This document shows, in pieces, positions 7,101-16,403 of a stretch of 64,000 bases of DNA. The notes under the pieces were generated by a model. The model saw nothing but the letters and a program-made list of their open reading frames with translations. It was not told the DNA's origin and did not search any database. Position 1 is the first letter of the stretch; every line of letters begins with the position of its first letter. Source of the stretch: Candidatus Omnitrophota bacterium. GTDB taxonomy: Bacteria > Omnitrophota > Gorgyraeia > Gygaellales > Profunditerraquicolaceae. The DNA is taken from positions 1 through 64,000 of the forward strand of contig JAUYDL010000029.1 in the NCBI GenBank assembly GCA_030691865.1, in the 5' to 3' direction. The position numbers were made by a program, and so were the translations under genes.

Positions 7101-9037
7101 ATAAGCACCTCCGGATTGTTCAGATTAAAAAAACGGCTGGTATTATCAAAAGCCAGGCTTACCTCGGCCATACTTAATGGCTCCTTTTGATCCGTGCCAT
7201 TAAAGATAACATCCAGCATCTCAGAGCCACGCAATGATTTTGCGGATTGTTCACCCAAGACCCAACGGATAGAATCAAAAATATTGCTATTATGCACGAC
7301 AATATCCTGAGCAACAAAATTATGGTTACCAAATATTGACAAGTCATAAACCCATTTCGGAGACTTAATTTTCTTTATTCCCACAATCTCATCCCAATAA
7401 ATATCCGAATTTGCCAGGCGCTTTAAATACTCAAAAATTGCCTTTGCGGCACCGATAATCTCAGCATGTTCAGATATTATACTTAAAGCTTCAAGCAACC
7501 CCTGGCGCGAAGGCAAGCATCTATTTTCGTAATAGCTGGCTAACTTAGGTGATAATTTTCTAAATCTTTTAACTTTAAGCCCTGATAATTTGACCAAGAT
7601 CTTAAAAATAGCGTTAACCTCAGGGATAAGGTCATGATTTGGATTACTCTTGCCCTGATAACTTCTTATTTGCGCCAATTTATCTGATTTTCTCCCCACA
7701 AAACTTAGTTTAGCGGCAAGCCTTTTTGTATTTTCATAACCATAAATGTAAACAGAATAGTAAGCTCTCTTTGTTTTCTTCTTCGAATTTGTAGCGGCTT
7801 TCATCTTCAGCCTGATTACTGAATTAACCCCTAACCTGAGTAACAAGCTGCTTAAACCCTGCGCCAGCTCCTTGGAAGCGGTTGAATACTCAAAATATAC
7901 TGCATCTTTCGTGCAAACGAATCCATCGCCTTCAAACAAAGCAGAGATAAAACTCACTACTACATCTTCAGAGCAACCGAATAACTGAGGCGGTATGACC
8001 TTTTCTTTTGATACGCTCCCAACCTTAAAATTAAAAGCTGCCTCAAGAAATTTAGCTAGCGCCGCGGAGAAAATAATTACATCGCTGGTTCCTCCGGTTT
8101 TATAATGGAACTCTTTTGCCTCAACGCCGAATCCGGCTTTCGCGCACCAGATATATTCATCCAGGATAGCCCTCTCTTCATTAACAAACCAAGCCTGGTT
8201 ACCTTTATTTGACCTTCCTTCCGCGATTAAATAGCCTAAGAATTTCGCCACCTGAGAGTTAATTTCTGAAGGAATATTTATCCTGCCGCAACTGCGGGAT
8301 TTCAAGGTTTTGGCAAAATCCGGGATCTCTTCTGCCTTGCTTTCAGTAAAAATCTGCATAAAATTAGCAACATTCATTGCCTGGCCTGACAATGCGCATT
8401 TAACCGCAAGGCTACCCTTTCCATTACTGCCAACAGCATGCTTTATAATAAATTCAGCAAATTGTTCAGAATAAGGTATATAAAGCAAATCTTCAGCTCT
8501 TATACTTTTGTAAATATGCATTAAATCAAGCTTGTTATTTGTTTGGATATTTGGTAATTGACGCGGAACAGAAATTCTTAACCCCTTGCTTAATTCTTCA
8601 GCTTTAAGCTCAACCAAACTTCCATTTTTAATCGTAAAAAACGGATGGTAATGCGTAGTGGTAACTTTTTTCCCTGAGCGAGTCTGAATCTCAAGCAAAT
8701 AATCCGGTGCTTCTTTTTTTACAAAAGCAAAAACCGGTTTTGGCTCAAGTTTAAAAGTTTCAGGATTTAAAGAAAGTACGCGGACATTCAAAGGGTTTTC
8801 AAAAGAGGTATAGCCGTCTGTATTCTTTTCAACGCGAGATGCTCTTTCAATTGTCTCTTCAACAAGCTCTCCGATTTTAACCTGCAAGCCATTATCCAAA
8901 GTAACCAGTGAATCATACTGCAGGCACTTCCCGCAGCCATTTGGGCCGACTACCGCCGTAATCCCCGGTTCAAAGTTAATGGTAGTCTTATCGCAAAATG
9001 ATTTAAAACCAATAAGCTCTAATCTTTTAAAATACAT
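4169..9037 (-). CDS. smc: Chromosome segregation protein SMC, intein-containing
   Basis: The ATPase that organises and segregates the chromosome with ScpA/ScpB. The ATG at 9037 is chosen because of TAGGAGGATTAAAAAC upstream and the classic opening MYFKRLELIGFKSFCDKT; the longer frame to 9091 overlaps the preceding gene. Walker A GPNGCGK is split after Lys37 by an intein (7289-8926), resuming with SNIFDSIRWVLGEQSAKSLRG. Two long coiled coils follow, then the signature LLSGGEKSMSAIALIFAI and Walker B FCILDEIDAALDEANV. The spliced protein would be about 1076 residues, roughly 100 fewer than usual for bacterial SMC, and the shortfall is in the hinge: only about 60 residues (spliced positions about 498-560) separate the coils. 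The 9051-9236 HTH gene precedes it by 13 bp. Confidence 0.96.
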   Translation of the reverse strand: MYFKRLELIGFKSFCDKTTINFEPGITAVVGPNGCGKCLQYDSLVTLDNGLQVKIGELVEETIERASRVEKNTDGYTSFENPLNVRVLSLNPETFKLEPKPVFAFVKKEAPDYLLEIQTRSGKKVTTTHYHPFFTIKNGSLVELKAEELSKGLRISVPRQLPNIQTNNKLDLMHIYKSIRAEDLLYIPYSEQFAEFIIKHAVGSNGKGSLAVKCALSGQAMNVANFMQIFTESKAEEIPDFAKTLKSRSCGRINIPSEINSQVAKFLGYLIAEGRSNKGNQAWFVNEERAILDEYIWCAKAGFGVEAKEFHYKTGGTSDVIIFSAALAKFLEAAFNFKVGSVSKEKVIPPQLFGCSEDVVVSFISALFEGDGFVCTKDAVYFEYSTASKELAQGLSSLLLRLGVNSVIRLKMKAATNSKKKTKRAYYSVYIYGYENTKRLAAKLSFVGRKSDKLAQIRSYQGKSNPNHDLIPEVNAIFKILVKLSGLKVKRFRKLSPKLASYYENRCLPSRQGLLEALSIISEHAEIIGAAKAIFEYLKRLANSDIYWDEIVGIKKIKSPKWVYDLSIFGNHNFVAQDIVVHNSNIFDSIRWVLGEQSAKSLRGSEMLDVIFNGTDQKEPLSMAEVSLAFDNTSRFFNLNNPEVLITRRLFRSGESEYMLNKATVRLKDILDLLLGTGVGAESYSIIAQGKIDLVLSSRPEDRRVVFDEASGISKYKAQKRETTRKLDETEQNLLRVNDIVAEVKRQIGSLERQANKARRYKEVFEELKLKEIDLATLDKKNLLEEKNGIVGQLKDLGKEESSLIELIAQQEAKIANRQSELKSLGEAMMEARSQMLNLENSLVRNNEHINFNQQHIDELMQNNQVLEGQIDQAAAKLVQDEEKLQQVRGEYANLKQNIEVKQASLAGSQEEIDKLGASIKNSLGLIAECKKIILDLETAISNTNNQIGDFNSKHQVFLARKKRLGIEKAKVYEDKVITQEALAKVTQELEDTAAQVAEFKQRISDVKASLAQEGLNLEKINKEIVNLGNEKLTLVSHKEFLEKLKSKYDGIGESSNAVIFLDKMPNENLTGLVVKIQNQLPLSLQDRLALSTAAFKISGEAKPIELDTQKINEKIARLKENLGELRNRMVLRQACISELNKMSAGLELELRNYEIALANKESHHTAIAEQFDKIKEEEDVIVMELADVAREISAIQQNLDSAQNQLLDLNNQERQRQDAIVQEEDAISLNSKLREEVLVFITQTKTEIEALNRRFSSDAATLKILDQTYAQDKASLENIQRQISEAKERQEILKVEITECQNTNKQGQIQIEQKKTSLEEIELKYNEVSYGAAGVVKKIEADRKQLDQIKNRLHDLEMLDKDLDYRYTTIKERMSSAYKVDLGLLTEPLIELDQEALSAEISELKRKLDSYGTVNLVAIEEYDELKKRYDFLIQQQTDLADAKESLHQAILKINRTSRQMFMETFEKVKVEFKNYFRLLFNGGDAQLYLLDENDPLESGIEIICRPPGKKLQNVLLLSGGEKSMSAIALIFAIFKVKPSPFCILDEIDAALDEANVDRFSRVLQEFAKTSQFIVITHNKKTIVNANIMYGITMDESGVSKIVSVKLSQNKENQKEPEAVAV
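7289..8926 (-). other. Intein with LAGLIDADG homing endonuclease, inserted in SMC Walker A
   Basis: An in-frame 546-residue protein-splicing element. It starts with Cys (CLQYDSLVTLDNG, block A) directly after GPNGCGK and ends in HN before the extein Ser. Block B is KKVTTTHYHPFFT, with the Thr-x-x-His pattern. Block F/G is VYDLSIFGNHNFVAQDIVVHN shortened here to its end FVAQDIVVHN. The endonuclease motifs are FLGYLIAEG and FISALFEGDG, with the intervening KVIPPQLFG (block D), so both splicing and homing functions look intact. Insertion at a nucleotide-binding loop is typical of inteins. Splicing is needed to make a working ATPase. Confidence 0.96.
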
Positions 9038-9050
9038 GTTTTTAATCCTC

Positions 9051-9236
9051 CTAATGTGGTTGCGACTGCTGTCCGTCAAGCCAATCATCAATTTTATCTT
9101 TTTTAAAACGCCATTGCCCGACCAGCTTTAGCGCAGGTATCTTATTATGCTTTAACCAGTCATAAATAGTCCGACGGGTAACCTTTAAATAATCCGCCAG
9201 ATCTTCTATAGTCATTAAATTACTATTTACCATCAT
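9051..9236 (-). CDS. Small excisionase/BldC-type HTH protein
   Basis: A 61-residue protein consisting of a single winged HTH of the excisionase/MerR-like group: LMTIEDLADYLKVTRRTIYD, then a wing with IPALKLVGQWRFKKDKIDDW. Such small proteins act as DNA-binding regulators or excisionase-like factors; there is no phage or integrase nearby. It lies 13 bp before smc and is first in that transcript, behind a perfect promoter. An AGGAGG is 13 bases before the first ATG, and a GGAGAG is nearer to the second Met, so the exact start is uncertain by one or a few codons. Confidence 0.85.
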   Translation of the reverse strand: MMVNSNLMTIEDLADYLKVTRRTIYDWLKHNKIPALKLVGQWRFKKDKIDDWLDGQQSQPH

Positions 9237-9270
9237 ACTCTCCGAAAGACCTCCTGAATTTTATGTTTGC

Positions 9271-9299
9271 ATTATAAACAAAAGAATAATTTTTGTCAA
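9271..9299 (-). promoter_or_regulatory. Perfect consensus promoter of the HTH-smc operon
   Basis: TTGACA (9294-9299), 17-bp spacer, TATAAT (9271-9276) on the minus strand, giving a leader of about 28 nt before the HTH gene. The rest of the gap between 9237 and 9508 holds the palindrome at 9441-9506 and nothing else I recognise. Confidence 0.85.
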
Positions 9300-9440
9300 G
9301 GAGAATCTTTACATTCTTTAACATATGGATACAAATAAGTGCAATATAAGGCAGATTCCTGCAAAACATATCATTGAGCAGTGTAGACAGTGTACGTAAC
9401 CCTATATTCATCAGTTAGTTCTGTAAGAAATACTATTCTA

Positions 9441-9506
9441 AATAAAGGGGACGGTTCTATTTTTTGAAACAAAAAATGAGCAAAAAATAGAACCGTCCCC
9501 ATTATT
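9441..9506. repeat. REP-like palindrome
   Basis: Arms AAGGGGACGGTTCTATTTTT and the complement, around an A-rich loop of about 17 bases. It lies immediately after the stop codon of etfA and could act as its terminator. Confidence 0.9.
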
Positions 9507-9508
9507 TT

Positions 9509-10711
<1,203 letters not shown>

Positions 10712-10713
10712 CT

Positions 10714-11496
10714 TTAATTAACCTCGTCTTTGATCAACTCCACCAGCTGCTTAGTAATATCAGAAATCTCGCCCTTAAGTATCTGGCCACCGACTCTGGG
10801 CGTAGGAGTAAAAATTTTTACAACCTGAGTAGGCGAACCACACAGCCCAATCTGTTGCGGGTCTAACCGTAACTCCTTTTGGGTAAGCGTAGTAATCTTA
10901 GCCGACTTTGCGCGCATTAAACCTCTTAATGAAGGAATCCTGGGTTCATTAATCTCTTTGACTACGGTCAAAAGCGCAGGAAGCGAAGTCTGGATAATTT
11001 CAAAGCCTTCTTCCATCATCCTCTCTACACGCATTATCTTATCGGTTGCTTCTTCTATTTTCTTGACATAAGTTACCTGCGGGATATTCAAATGCGTGGA
11101 TATTCCCGGACCAACCTGCGCTGTATCTCCGTCTGAAGCCTGCTTGCCGCAAATAATCAAATCAAACTCGCCCAGTTTTTTAATCGCGCCGGCCAAAGTA
11201 TAGCTGGTTGCCCAGGTATCACTTCCGGCAAAAGCACGGTCACAAACTAAATATCCTTCATCAGCCCCCAGGGAAATTGCTTCGCGCAAAGCGCTATCCG
11301 CTTGCGGCGGCCCCATTGTCAGAACAGAAACCTTACCCCCGAATCTTTCCTTAAGCCGGATAGCCTCTTCAATGGCATACATATCAAAAGGATTGATAAT
11401 CGACTTAACCCCTTCGCGTATCAGCGTATTGGTTTCAGGATTGATTCTTACTTCGGTAGTCTCAGGAACTTGTTTGATACAAACGATAATATGCAT
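10714..11496 (-). CDS. etfB: Electron transfer flavoprotein beta subunit
   Basis: A 260-residue EtfB: MHIIVCIKQVPETTEVRINP at the start, NPFDMYAIEEAIRLKERFGG, the nucleotide-binding stretch DLIICGKQASDGDTAQVGPG and the recognition-loop region LPALLTVVKEINEPRIPSLR. It pairs with the EtfA encoded 2 bp downstream to carry electrons to or from the acyl-CoA dehydrogenase encoded upstream. The start is supported by AAGGAT shortly before the ATG. A palindromic repeat separates it from the dehydrogenase gene, which may modulate the ratio of the products. Confidence 0.95.
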   Translation of the reverse strand: MHIIVCIKQVPETTEVRINPETNTLIREGVKSIINPFDMYAIEEAIRLKERFGGKVSVLTMGPPQADSALREAISLGADEGYLVCDRAFAGSDTWATSYTLAGAIKKLGEFDLIICGKQASDGDTAQVGPGISTHLNIPQVTYVKKIEEATDKIMRVERMMEEGFEIIQTSLPALLTVVKEINEPRIPSLRGLMRAKSAKITTLTQKELRLDPQQIGLCGSPTQVVKIFTPTPRVGGQILKGEISDITKQLVELIKDEVN

Positions 11497-11515
11497 AGAT
11501 CCTTCGTCGTTCTTC

Positions 11516-11549
11516 GGGGACGGTTCTCTTAAAAAAGAGAACCGTCCCC
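11516..11549. repeat. REP-like palindrome, short variant
   Basis: GGGGACGGTTCTCTT-AAAA-AAGAGAACCGTCCCC: perfect 15-bp arms with TCTCTT replacing TCTATTTTT. It lies between the acyl-CoA dehydrogenase stop and the etfB start. Confidence 0.9.
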
Positions 11550-11554
11550 TGATT

Positions 11555-12706
11555 TTATTTAACCATCTCCTTAATCAACTTCAAGGCAATAATCCCGCGT
11601 TGCACCTGATTGGTACCCTCATAAATCTGGGTAATTTTAGCATCCCGCACATATTTTTCAATCGGATAATCCTTCATGTAACCATAACCGCCGAATAACT
11701 GCAAGGCATCCACCGTAACCTTCATCGCCACATCCGAAGCATACATCTTAGCCATGGCTGATTCTTTAGCCACATCCTTGACTCCGGCATCCACCATTCT
11801 AGCAGTAGCATAAACTAAACCGCGCGCTGCCTCAACTTCCGTAGCCATATCCGCCAGCATCCATTGAATCCCCTGGAAACTAGAGATAGGTTTACCAAAC
11901 TGCACTCTTTCATGCACATATTTAACCGCCAGTTCCAGAGCTCCTTGAGCAATACCTAATGCCTGGGCAGCTACTCCAGGCCGCGACATATCAAAAGTCC
12001 TCATGGTAACAATAAAACCCATCCCTTCCTTAGCCAATAAATTTTCCGCAGGAATTTTACAATCCGTAAAAATTAACTCTCGTGTACTTGATGCGCGGAT
12101 TCCGAATTTATCTTCTTTTTTGCCAAAACCAAAACCCGGGGTGCCCTTTTCTACGATAAACGCCGAAGCCCCGCGCGCCCCTTTGTTCTTATCCGTCATG
12201 GCAATGACCACGTAAGTCTCAGCATCGCCACCATTGGTAATAAAATGCTTTAAACCATTTAGAATATAATGGTCACCTACTTTTTTAGCGGTAGTCTTAA
12301 TTGCTGAAGCGTCGCTTCCGGCTTCCGGTTCAGTAATAGCAAAAGCCGCAACTTTTTTACCACTAGCTAAAGCCGGCAAATATTTTTTCTTCTGTTCAAC
12401 GGTACCGAATAGGACAATCGGAAACGTTCCCAAAGCACTAGCAGCATAGCAGACCGCAATACCACCGCAAGCGCGAGAAAATTCTTCAGTGGCTAAACAT
12501 AAGTTAAATACGCTAGTCGCAAATCCGCCATACTCCTGGGGAACAAACAGGCCGAACATATCCGACTCAGCCATCACCTTCAACACCTCCCAGGGGTATT
12601 CTTCGCTGATATCATATTTAGCCGCAACCGGACGAATCTTCTCTTCGGCGATCTTATGCGCCAAATCCTTGATCATTTTCTGTTCTTCAGTCAACAAATA
12701 ATCCAT
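11555..12706 (-). CDS. Acyl-CoA dehydrogenase
   Basis: A 383-residue flavoenzyme of the short/medium-chain acyl-CoA dehydrogenase family, oxidising acyl-CoA to enoyl-CoA (or working in reverse with a bifurcating ETF). Signatures: AFAITEPEAGSDASAIKTTA, FITNGGDAETYVVIAMTD, and the C-terminal QLFGGYGYMKDYPIEKY followed by IYEGTNQVQRGIIALKL, which holds the catalytic Glu typical of short-chain members. The ATG follows AGGAGGAGAG. The chain-length specificity cannot be read. The neighbouring etfBA genes supply the redox partner. No thiolase or hydratase is in the window, so the pathway direction is open. Confidence 0.93.
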   Translation of the reverse strand: MDYLLTEEQKMIKDLAHKIAEEKIRPVAAKYDISEEYPWEVLKVMAESDMFGLFVPQEYGGFATSVFNLCLATEEFSRACGGIAVCYAASALGTFPIVLFGTVEQKKKYLPALASGKKVAAFAITEPEAGSDASAIKTTAKKVGDHYILNGLKHFITNGGDAETYVVIAMTDKNKGARGASAFIVEKGTPGFGFGKKEDKFGIRASSTRELIFTDCKIPAENLLAKEGMGFIVTMRTFDMSRPGVAAQALGIAQGALELAVKYVHERVQFGKPISSFQGIQWMLADMATEVEAARGLVYATARMVDAGVKDVAKESAMAKMYASDVAMKVTVDALQLFGGYGYMKDYPIEKYVRDAKITQIYEGTNQVQRGIIALKLIKEMVK

Positions 12707-12723
12707 CTCTCCTCCTCATTGTT

Positions 12724-12781
12724 AAACCCTAAATTCTAAACTCTTCCCGCTAAAGCAGGAAGGGTTTCGAGTTTAGGGTTT
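12724..12781. repeat. Long imperfect inverted repeat
   Basis: AAACCCTAAA...TTTAGGGTTT enclosing a second stem around CTTCCTGC-TTTA-GCGGGAAG. It lies after the acetyltransferase stop and before the acyl-CoA dehydrogenase start, and may end the upstream transcript, though no U-tract follows. Confidence 0.6.
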
Positions 12782-12805
12782 AAATTTTAACATATAAATT
12801 TGTTT

Positions 12806-13255
12806 TTACAAGGATTTTAACAGCGCAATCTCTTGGCAGTTGGGGAATTTACAACAGTTAATGCACTCCGCCCAAATCTTATGCGGGAGAGCCTCATGCT
12901 TAATCTTTTTAAAACCTATTTTTTTAAAAAAATCCGGCTTATAAGTGAGCACAAAGATCTTTTTTGCCCCCATCAGGCGAGCTTCGGCAAGACAGGCCGA
13001 AACCAAATCATGCCCCAAACCCTTTCCTTGCTTATTTTTAGCAACGGCTAAAGACTTAATCTCCGCTAAATCATCCCAGGAAATATGCAAGGCAGCGCAG
13101 CCGGATATCTTGCCCCTATCTTCATAAACCCAAAAATCGCGGATATTCTCATAAAGCTCATTGAGCGAACGCGGCAACATCACATCCTGCTTGGCAAAAT
13201 AGCCAATCAGCTCTTGAATTTGTTTAATATCTTTTATTCTGGCTTTTCGGATCAT
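12806..13255 (-). CDS. GNAT N-acetyltransferase, short N-acetylglutamate synthase-like
   Basis: A 149-residue single-domain GNAT protein: MIRKARIKDIKQIQELIGYF, IKSLAVAKNKQGKGLGHDLV with the acetyl-CoA pyrophosphate loop (QGKGLG), and a C-terminal Cys-rich tail ECINCCKFPNCQEIALLKSL. This tail and the overall length match the short ArgA-like group that acetylates glutamate for arginine synthesis, but the substrate is inferred only. The stop of glgC overlaps the start by 4 bp (ATGA type), so the two are translationally coupled although their pathways differ. Confidence 0.75.
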   Translation of the reverse strand: MIRKARIKDIKQIQELIGYFAKQDVMLPRSLNELYENIRDFWVYEDRGKISGCAALHISWDDLAEIKSLAVAKNKQGKGLGHDLVSACLAEARLMGAKKIFVLTYKPDFFKKIGFKKIKHEALPHKIWAECINCCKFPNCQEIALLKSL

Positions 13256-14475
13256 TTGATTTCCGTGCCTTTGGCCACCACAACAATTCCCGATTCACTG
13301 ACAAAAAACTTCTTCTTATCTTCTTCCAAATTAAAACCAATAACCATTCCCTGCGGTATACTCACATCTTTATCAATAATCGCCCGTTTAATTTTAGCGT
13401 GCCTGCCTACATTAACACTCTCCATTAAAATTGAATCATAGACCTCAGAGAAACTATTGATCCGGACATTCGGTGACAGTATGGAACGCTGCACCCGGCC
13501 GCCGGAAACTACGCAACCCTCCGAAACTATGGAATCAAGCACCAACCCCACCCTTCCTTCTTCTTTCTCTCCGGAGTGCACTGTTTTTACCGGAGGATAC
13601 TGTTCCTGGAAGGTTCGAATTAACCACTCCTGATCATAAAGATTAAACGTAGGATTAACCTGGATTAACTCCATATTTGCCTCGTAATAAGCATCAATGG
13701 TCCCGATATCCCGCCAATACTCCTGGCTCTTATCCTTATTACGAAAATTATAAGCCGAGATCTTCATCCCTTTTTTTAACATCTGCGGGATAATATCTTT
13801 GCCAAAATCATGCGAGGATTTGCTATTCTTAGCATCCTCCAATAATTCCTGCATTAGTACCTTCTGATTAAATACATAAATCCCCATTGAGCCAAAAATC
13901 TTATCCGGTTTTCCGGGAATAGTTTTAGGATTTGCCGGCTTTTCCTGAAAACCGGTAACCCGGCCCTGAGCATCTGCATCCACCACGCCCAGATGTTTAG
14001 ATTTAGACTTATCGATCTCAACCACCCCCACCGTCAGATCCGCGTTTTGCTCACGGTGCACATCGATCATAGAATAATAATTCATTTTATAGATATGGTC
14101 GCCGGCTAAAATCAAAACCTCATCCGGACGGTCCATTTCTAAAGTATAAAGATTCTGATAAATCGCATCCGCAGTGCCCATGTACCAGGAATCTCCGATA
14201 CGCTGCTGCGCGGGAAGCAGCTCGATAAACTGGCCTAGTTCCGAAGGAAGAAAATTCCAACCCAAACGGATATGTTTTTGCAAGGAAGCGGATTTATACT
14301 GGGTAAGGATATAAATCTTGCGCATCCCTGAATTAATACAGTTACTTAAAGTAAAATCAATAATCCGGTAAATGCCCCCAAAAGGAACTGCAGACTTAGT
14401 GCGGTCTTTGGTTAAAGGCAACAGCCGCTCGCCTTTTCCACCGGCCATAATAAAGGTTAAAACTTTACGCATCAT
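13252..14475 (-). CDS. glgC: Glucose-1-phosphate adenylyltransferase
   Basis: A 407-residue ADP-glucose pyrophosphorylase that makes ADP-glucose for glycogen synthesis. The N-terminal nucleotidyltransferase domain has AGGKGERLLPLTKDRTKSA, QYKSASLQKHIRLGW and EVLILAGDHIYKMNY; FQEKPANPKTIPGKP is the sugar-phosphate-binding part. The C-terminal left-handed beta-helix runs from about residue 300. It is the expected size. It overlaps marC upstream and the acetyltransferase downstream by 4 bp each, forming a tight three-gene operon. Two adjacent ATG codons (14475 and 14472) are possible starts. Confidence 0.95.
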   Translation of the reverse strand: MMRKVLTFIMAGGKGERLLPLTKDRTKSAVPFGGIYRIIDFTLSNCINSGMRKIYILTQYKSASLQKHIRLGWNFLPSELGQFIELLPAQQRIGDSWYMGTADAIYQNLYTLEMDRPDEVLILAGDHIYKMNYYSMIDVHREQNADLTVGVVEIDKSKSKHLGVVDADAQGRVTGFQEKPANPKTIPGKPDKIFGSMGIYVFNQKVLMQELLEDAKNSKSSHDFGKDIIPQMLKKGMKISAYNFRNKDKSQEYWRDIGTIDAYYEANMELIQVNPTFNLYDQEWLIRTFQEQYPPVKTVHSGEKEEGRVGLVLDSIVSEGCVVSGGRVQRSILSPNVRINSFSEVYDSILMESVNVGRHAKIKRAIIDKDVSIPQGMVIGFNLEEDKKKFFVSESGIVVVAKGTEIK

Positions 14476-15071
14476 TTAAGAAACGCTCCAATTATACCGT
14501 GCCTGATCATCATCACCGCGATCGCCGCCAGCAATATATACATTATCTTAGAATATGCCCGTGTGCCGTTGGGGCCGATCACCTTCATTATCGTATCAGC
14601 CTTAACCAAAGTAATCCAGACAAAAAACATATTTAATACTACTGCCACTAGGGTAGCCAGGGCGCCAAAACTGTTCATCATCATCAGCGTGGTAGTCAAA
14701 ACCGCTGGCCCGGTAATTAATGGTGTACCCAGGGGGAATACGCCCATGTCTTTATCATGAGAACTTGTTAATACGCTTTTCTGAGCACCCGGCAATAAAA
14801 GACGTACTGAAATAACAAATAAAAGCGCGCCACCGGCAATCTGAAAATCAGGGATAGTTATACCTAAAAGCGAAAAAACCCACCGACCTATGAACATAAA
14901 AATAATCGCTACCGCCGTAGCAGTAGCAATCGCGTCTAAAATTATCTTATGCCTCTGAGTTTTTGAGGAACCCTCAACCAGAGATAGAAAAATAGGAATA
15001 TTGGCAATCGCATCCACTGCCACAAACAGCGGAATAAAGCTAAGTATATAGGGTTTCAGCGCTTCCATCAT
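14472..15071 (-). CDS. MarC-family integral membrane protein
   Basis: A 199-residue protein of the MarC/UPF0056 family with about six membrane helices (for example YILSFIPLFVAVDAIANIPI and ATATAVAIIFMFIGRWVFSL) and the family stretch FPLGTPLITGPAVLTTTLMM. The transport function of MarC proteins is not settled. It is first in the marC-glgC-acetyltransferase operon. No Shine-Dalgarno is visible; the TATAAT box lies 8 bp before the ATG, so translation is probably leaderless. Confidence 0.88.
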   Translation of the reverse strand: MMEALKPYILSFIPLFVAVDAIANIPIFLSLVEGSSKTQRHKIILDAIATATAVAIIFMFIGRWVFSLLGITIPDFQIAGGALLFVISVRLLLPGAQKSVLTSSHDKDMGVFPLGTPLITGPAVLTTTLMMMNSFGALATLVAVVLNMFFVWITLVKADTIMKVIGPNGTRAYSKIMYILLAAIAVMMIRHGIIGAFLK

Positions 15072-15079
15072 AATTTATT

Positions 15080-15108
15080 ATTATATAGAATAGTCAGTAA
15101 AATGGCAA
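15080..15108 (-). promoter_or_regulatory. Promoter of the marC-glgC operon
   Basis: TTGCCA (15103-15108), 17-bp spacer, TATAAT (15080-15085) on the minus strand. Only eight bases separate the -10 box from the marC ATG. Confidence 0.7.
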
Positions 15109-15126
15109 TAGAAAAAATCGATTTAA

Positions 15127-15180
15127 AATAAAGGGGACGGTTCTATTTTCCGTATTAAAATAGAACCGTCCCCTTTTATT
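15127..15180. repeat. REP-like palindrome
   Basis: AAAGGGGACGGTTCTATTTT and its complement around a short loop (CCGTATT), abutting the stop codon of the MFS transporter gene. Confidence 0.9.
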
Positions 15181-16326
15181 CTATTCAATCTTATTAATGA
15201 GGAATAAGCAAAGAAAGCTGGTTAATGCGGATAAGACTATCAACCATTTTAAGCCCACCAGAGGAAGTAGGAATGCGCCGGATAAATTACTGCTTACTCC
15301 GGCTAAATTATTTATACTACATAAAAGCGCAAATGAAGTTGCCTCTAACCCGCGAACCGAGTGGCGGGCCATAAAATCCATAACCATCAAAAATATAAAC
15401 ATCCCCAAGAAACTATAAACCACATCATAAGCTACTGCGGTTACCGGAGTATAATATAGGTAACTTAAGGTAGTTAATCCTCCCAAAAACACTGAATAAT
15501 ACAGCCACTTCTTAATATTTATCTTTTGGCTAAATTTGTAATAAAGTAATGCCCCAATAACCCCAAACACCGTGCTAATCGTGCCTAATGTCCCGATCCA
15601 CATCTTGCCCCATTTAAAACTATCCCGCTGAATAAAAAATAACGGGGTGCCAAAAGATGGAGAGTATTTATACAAAAATATAAATAAACCGATAATCAAT
15701 ATTTTCTTATCACTAAAAAGTCTTTTTAGGTCCGTAAACAAGGTTGAATGCTTCTTCTCTGTTTTTTCTTCTTGATAAAAATACGCCGGCAGGCCAACCA
15801 ATAAATAAATCGGAACCAAACATAAGAAACCTACTTGATAACCCCATTTCTGGGCGATAAAAGCTCCGCCGATTCCGGTAAATAACCCGGCAATTAAAAT
15901 TGAAATCCATTGAATGCTCTGAATCTTCCCGGTGGCCTGGTATTTCTTGCCTTCCACGCACATAATTCCATCAACCGCCACATCACGAAAAGCGGCATTG
16001 CCGGAACTAATGATCAGTAATGCCACCAAGATAAAAAGCGGCAGATGCATTAAACCTAAAAATAAAACAAAAATTATATCCAGCGCTAAAGAAATAAATA
16101 TCCAGGCTCGTTTACTAAATAAATTATCGATAAGATAACCAATCAACGGCTTAACCAGCCAGGCAAAGGTAGTCAGGCTGCCGATAAGCATGATTTTTTC
16201 AGGAGAAAAATTCAGGGTCTCTTTAAGATAATAAAATAACCCTTGGGCCGGCAGGCCTTCTATGCCTTGCGTAAAATAAACCGCGCTACTTAGAGCAAAT
16301 ATCCAAAATAGTTTTTTATTCTTCAT
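15181..16326 (-). CDS. MFS transporter, BT1/AmpG-like
   Basis: A 381-residue, roughly twelve-helix carrier. The opening SAVYFTQGIEGLPAQGLFYY and LKETLNFSPEKIMLIGSLTT followed by WLVKPLIGYLIDNLFSKR resemble the folate/biopterin transporter (BT1) branch of the major facilitator superfamily; GNAAFRDVAVDGIMC also fits. The substrate could be a pterin, folate, or another small molecule. No ribosome site is visible: a palindromic repeat begins five bases before the ATG, so the normal Shine-Dalgarno position is occupied by repeat sequence. Repeats flank the gene on both sides. Confidence 0.82.
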   Translation of the reverse strand: MKNKKLFWIFALSSAVYFTQGIEGLPAQGLFYYLKETLNFSPEKIMLIGSLTTFAWLVKPLIGYLIDNLFSKRAWIFISLALDIIFVLFLGLMHLPLFILVALLIISSGNAAFRDVAVDGIMCVEGKKYQATGKIQSIQWISILIAGLFTGIGGAFIAQKWGYQVGFLCLVPIYLLVGLPAYFYQEEKTEKKHSTLFTDLKRLFSDKKILIIGLFIFLYKYSPSFGTPLFFIQRDSFKWGKMWIGTLGTISTVFGVIGALLYYKFSQKINIKKWLYYSVFLGGLTTLSYLYYTPVTAVAYDVVYSFLGMFIFLMVMDFMARHSVRGLEATSFALLCSINNLAGVSSNLSGAFLLPLVGLKWLIVLSALTSFLCLFLINKIE

Positions 16327-16330
16327 ATTA

Positions 16331-16400
16331 AAAATAAAGGGGACGGTTCTATTTTTCCTGCGTCCATTTCTAGAAAAATAGAACCGTCCCCTTTTATTTA
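16331..16400. repeat. REP-like palindrome
   Basis: AAAATAAAGGGGACGGTTCT arm, loop CTGCGTCCATTTCTAG, and the complementary arm. It sits between the secG stop and the MFS start codon. Confidence 0.9.
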
Positions 16401-16403
16401 ATT

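Noticed and set aside
9223..9411. Open frame on the minus strand overlapping the smc operon promoter
   Set aside because: It spans the perfect promoter and the HTH gene start, has no ribosome site and no recognisable family.
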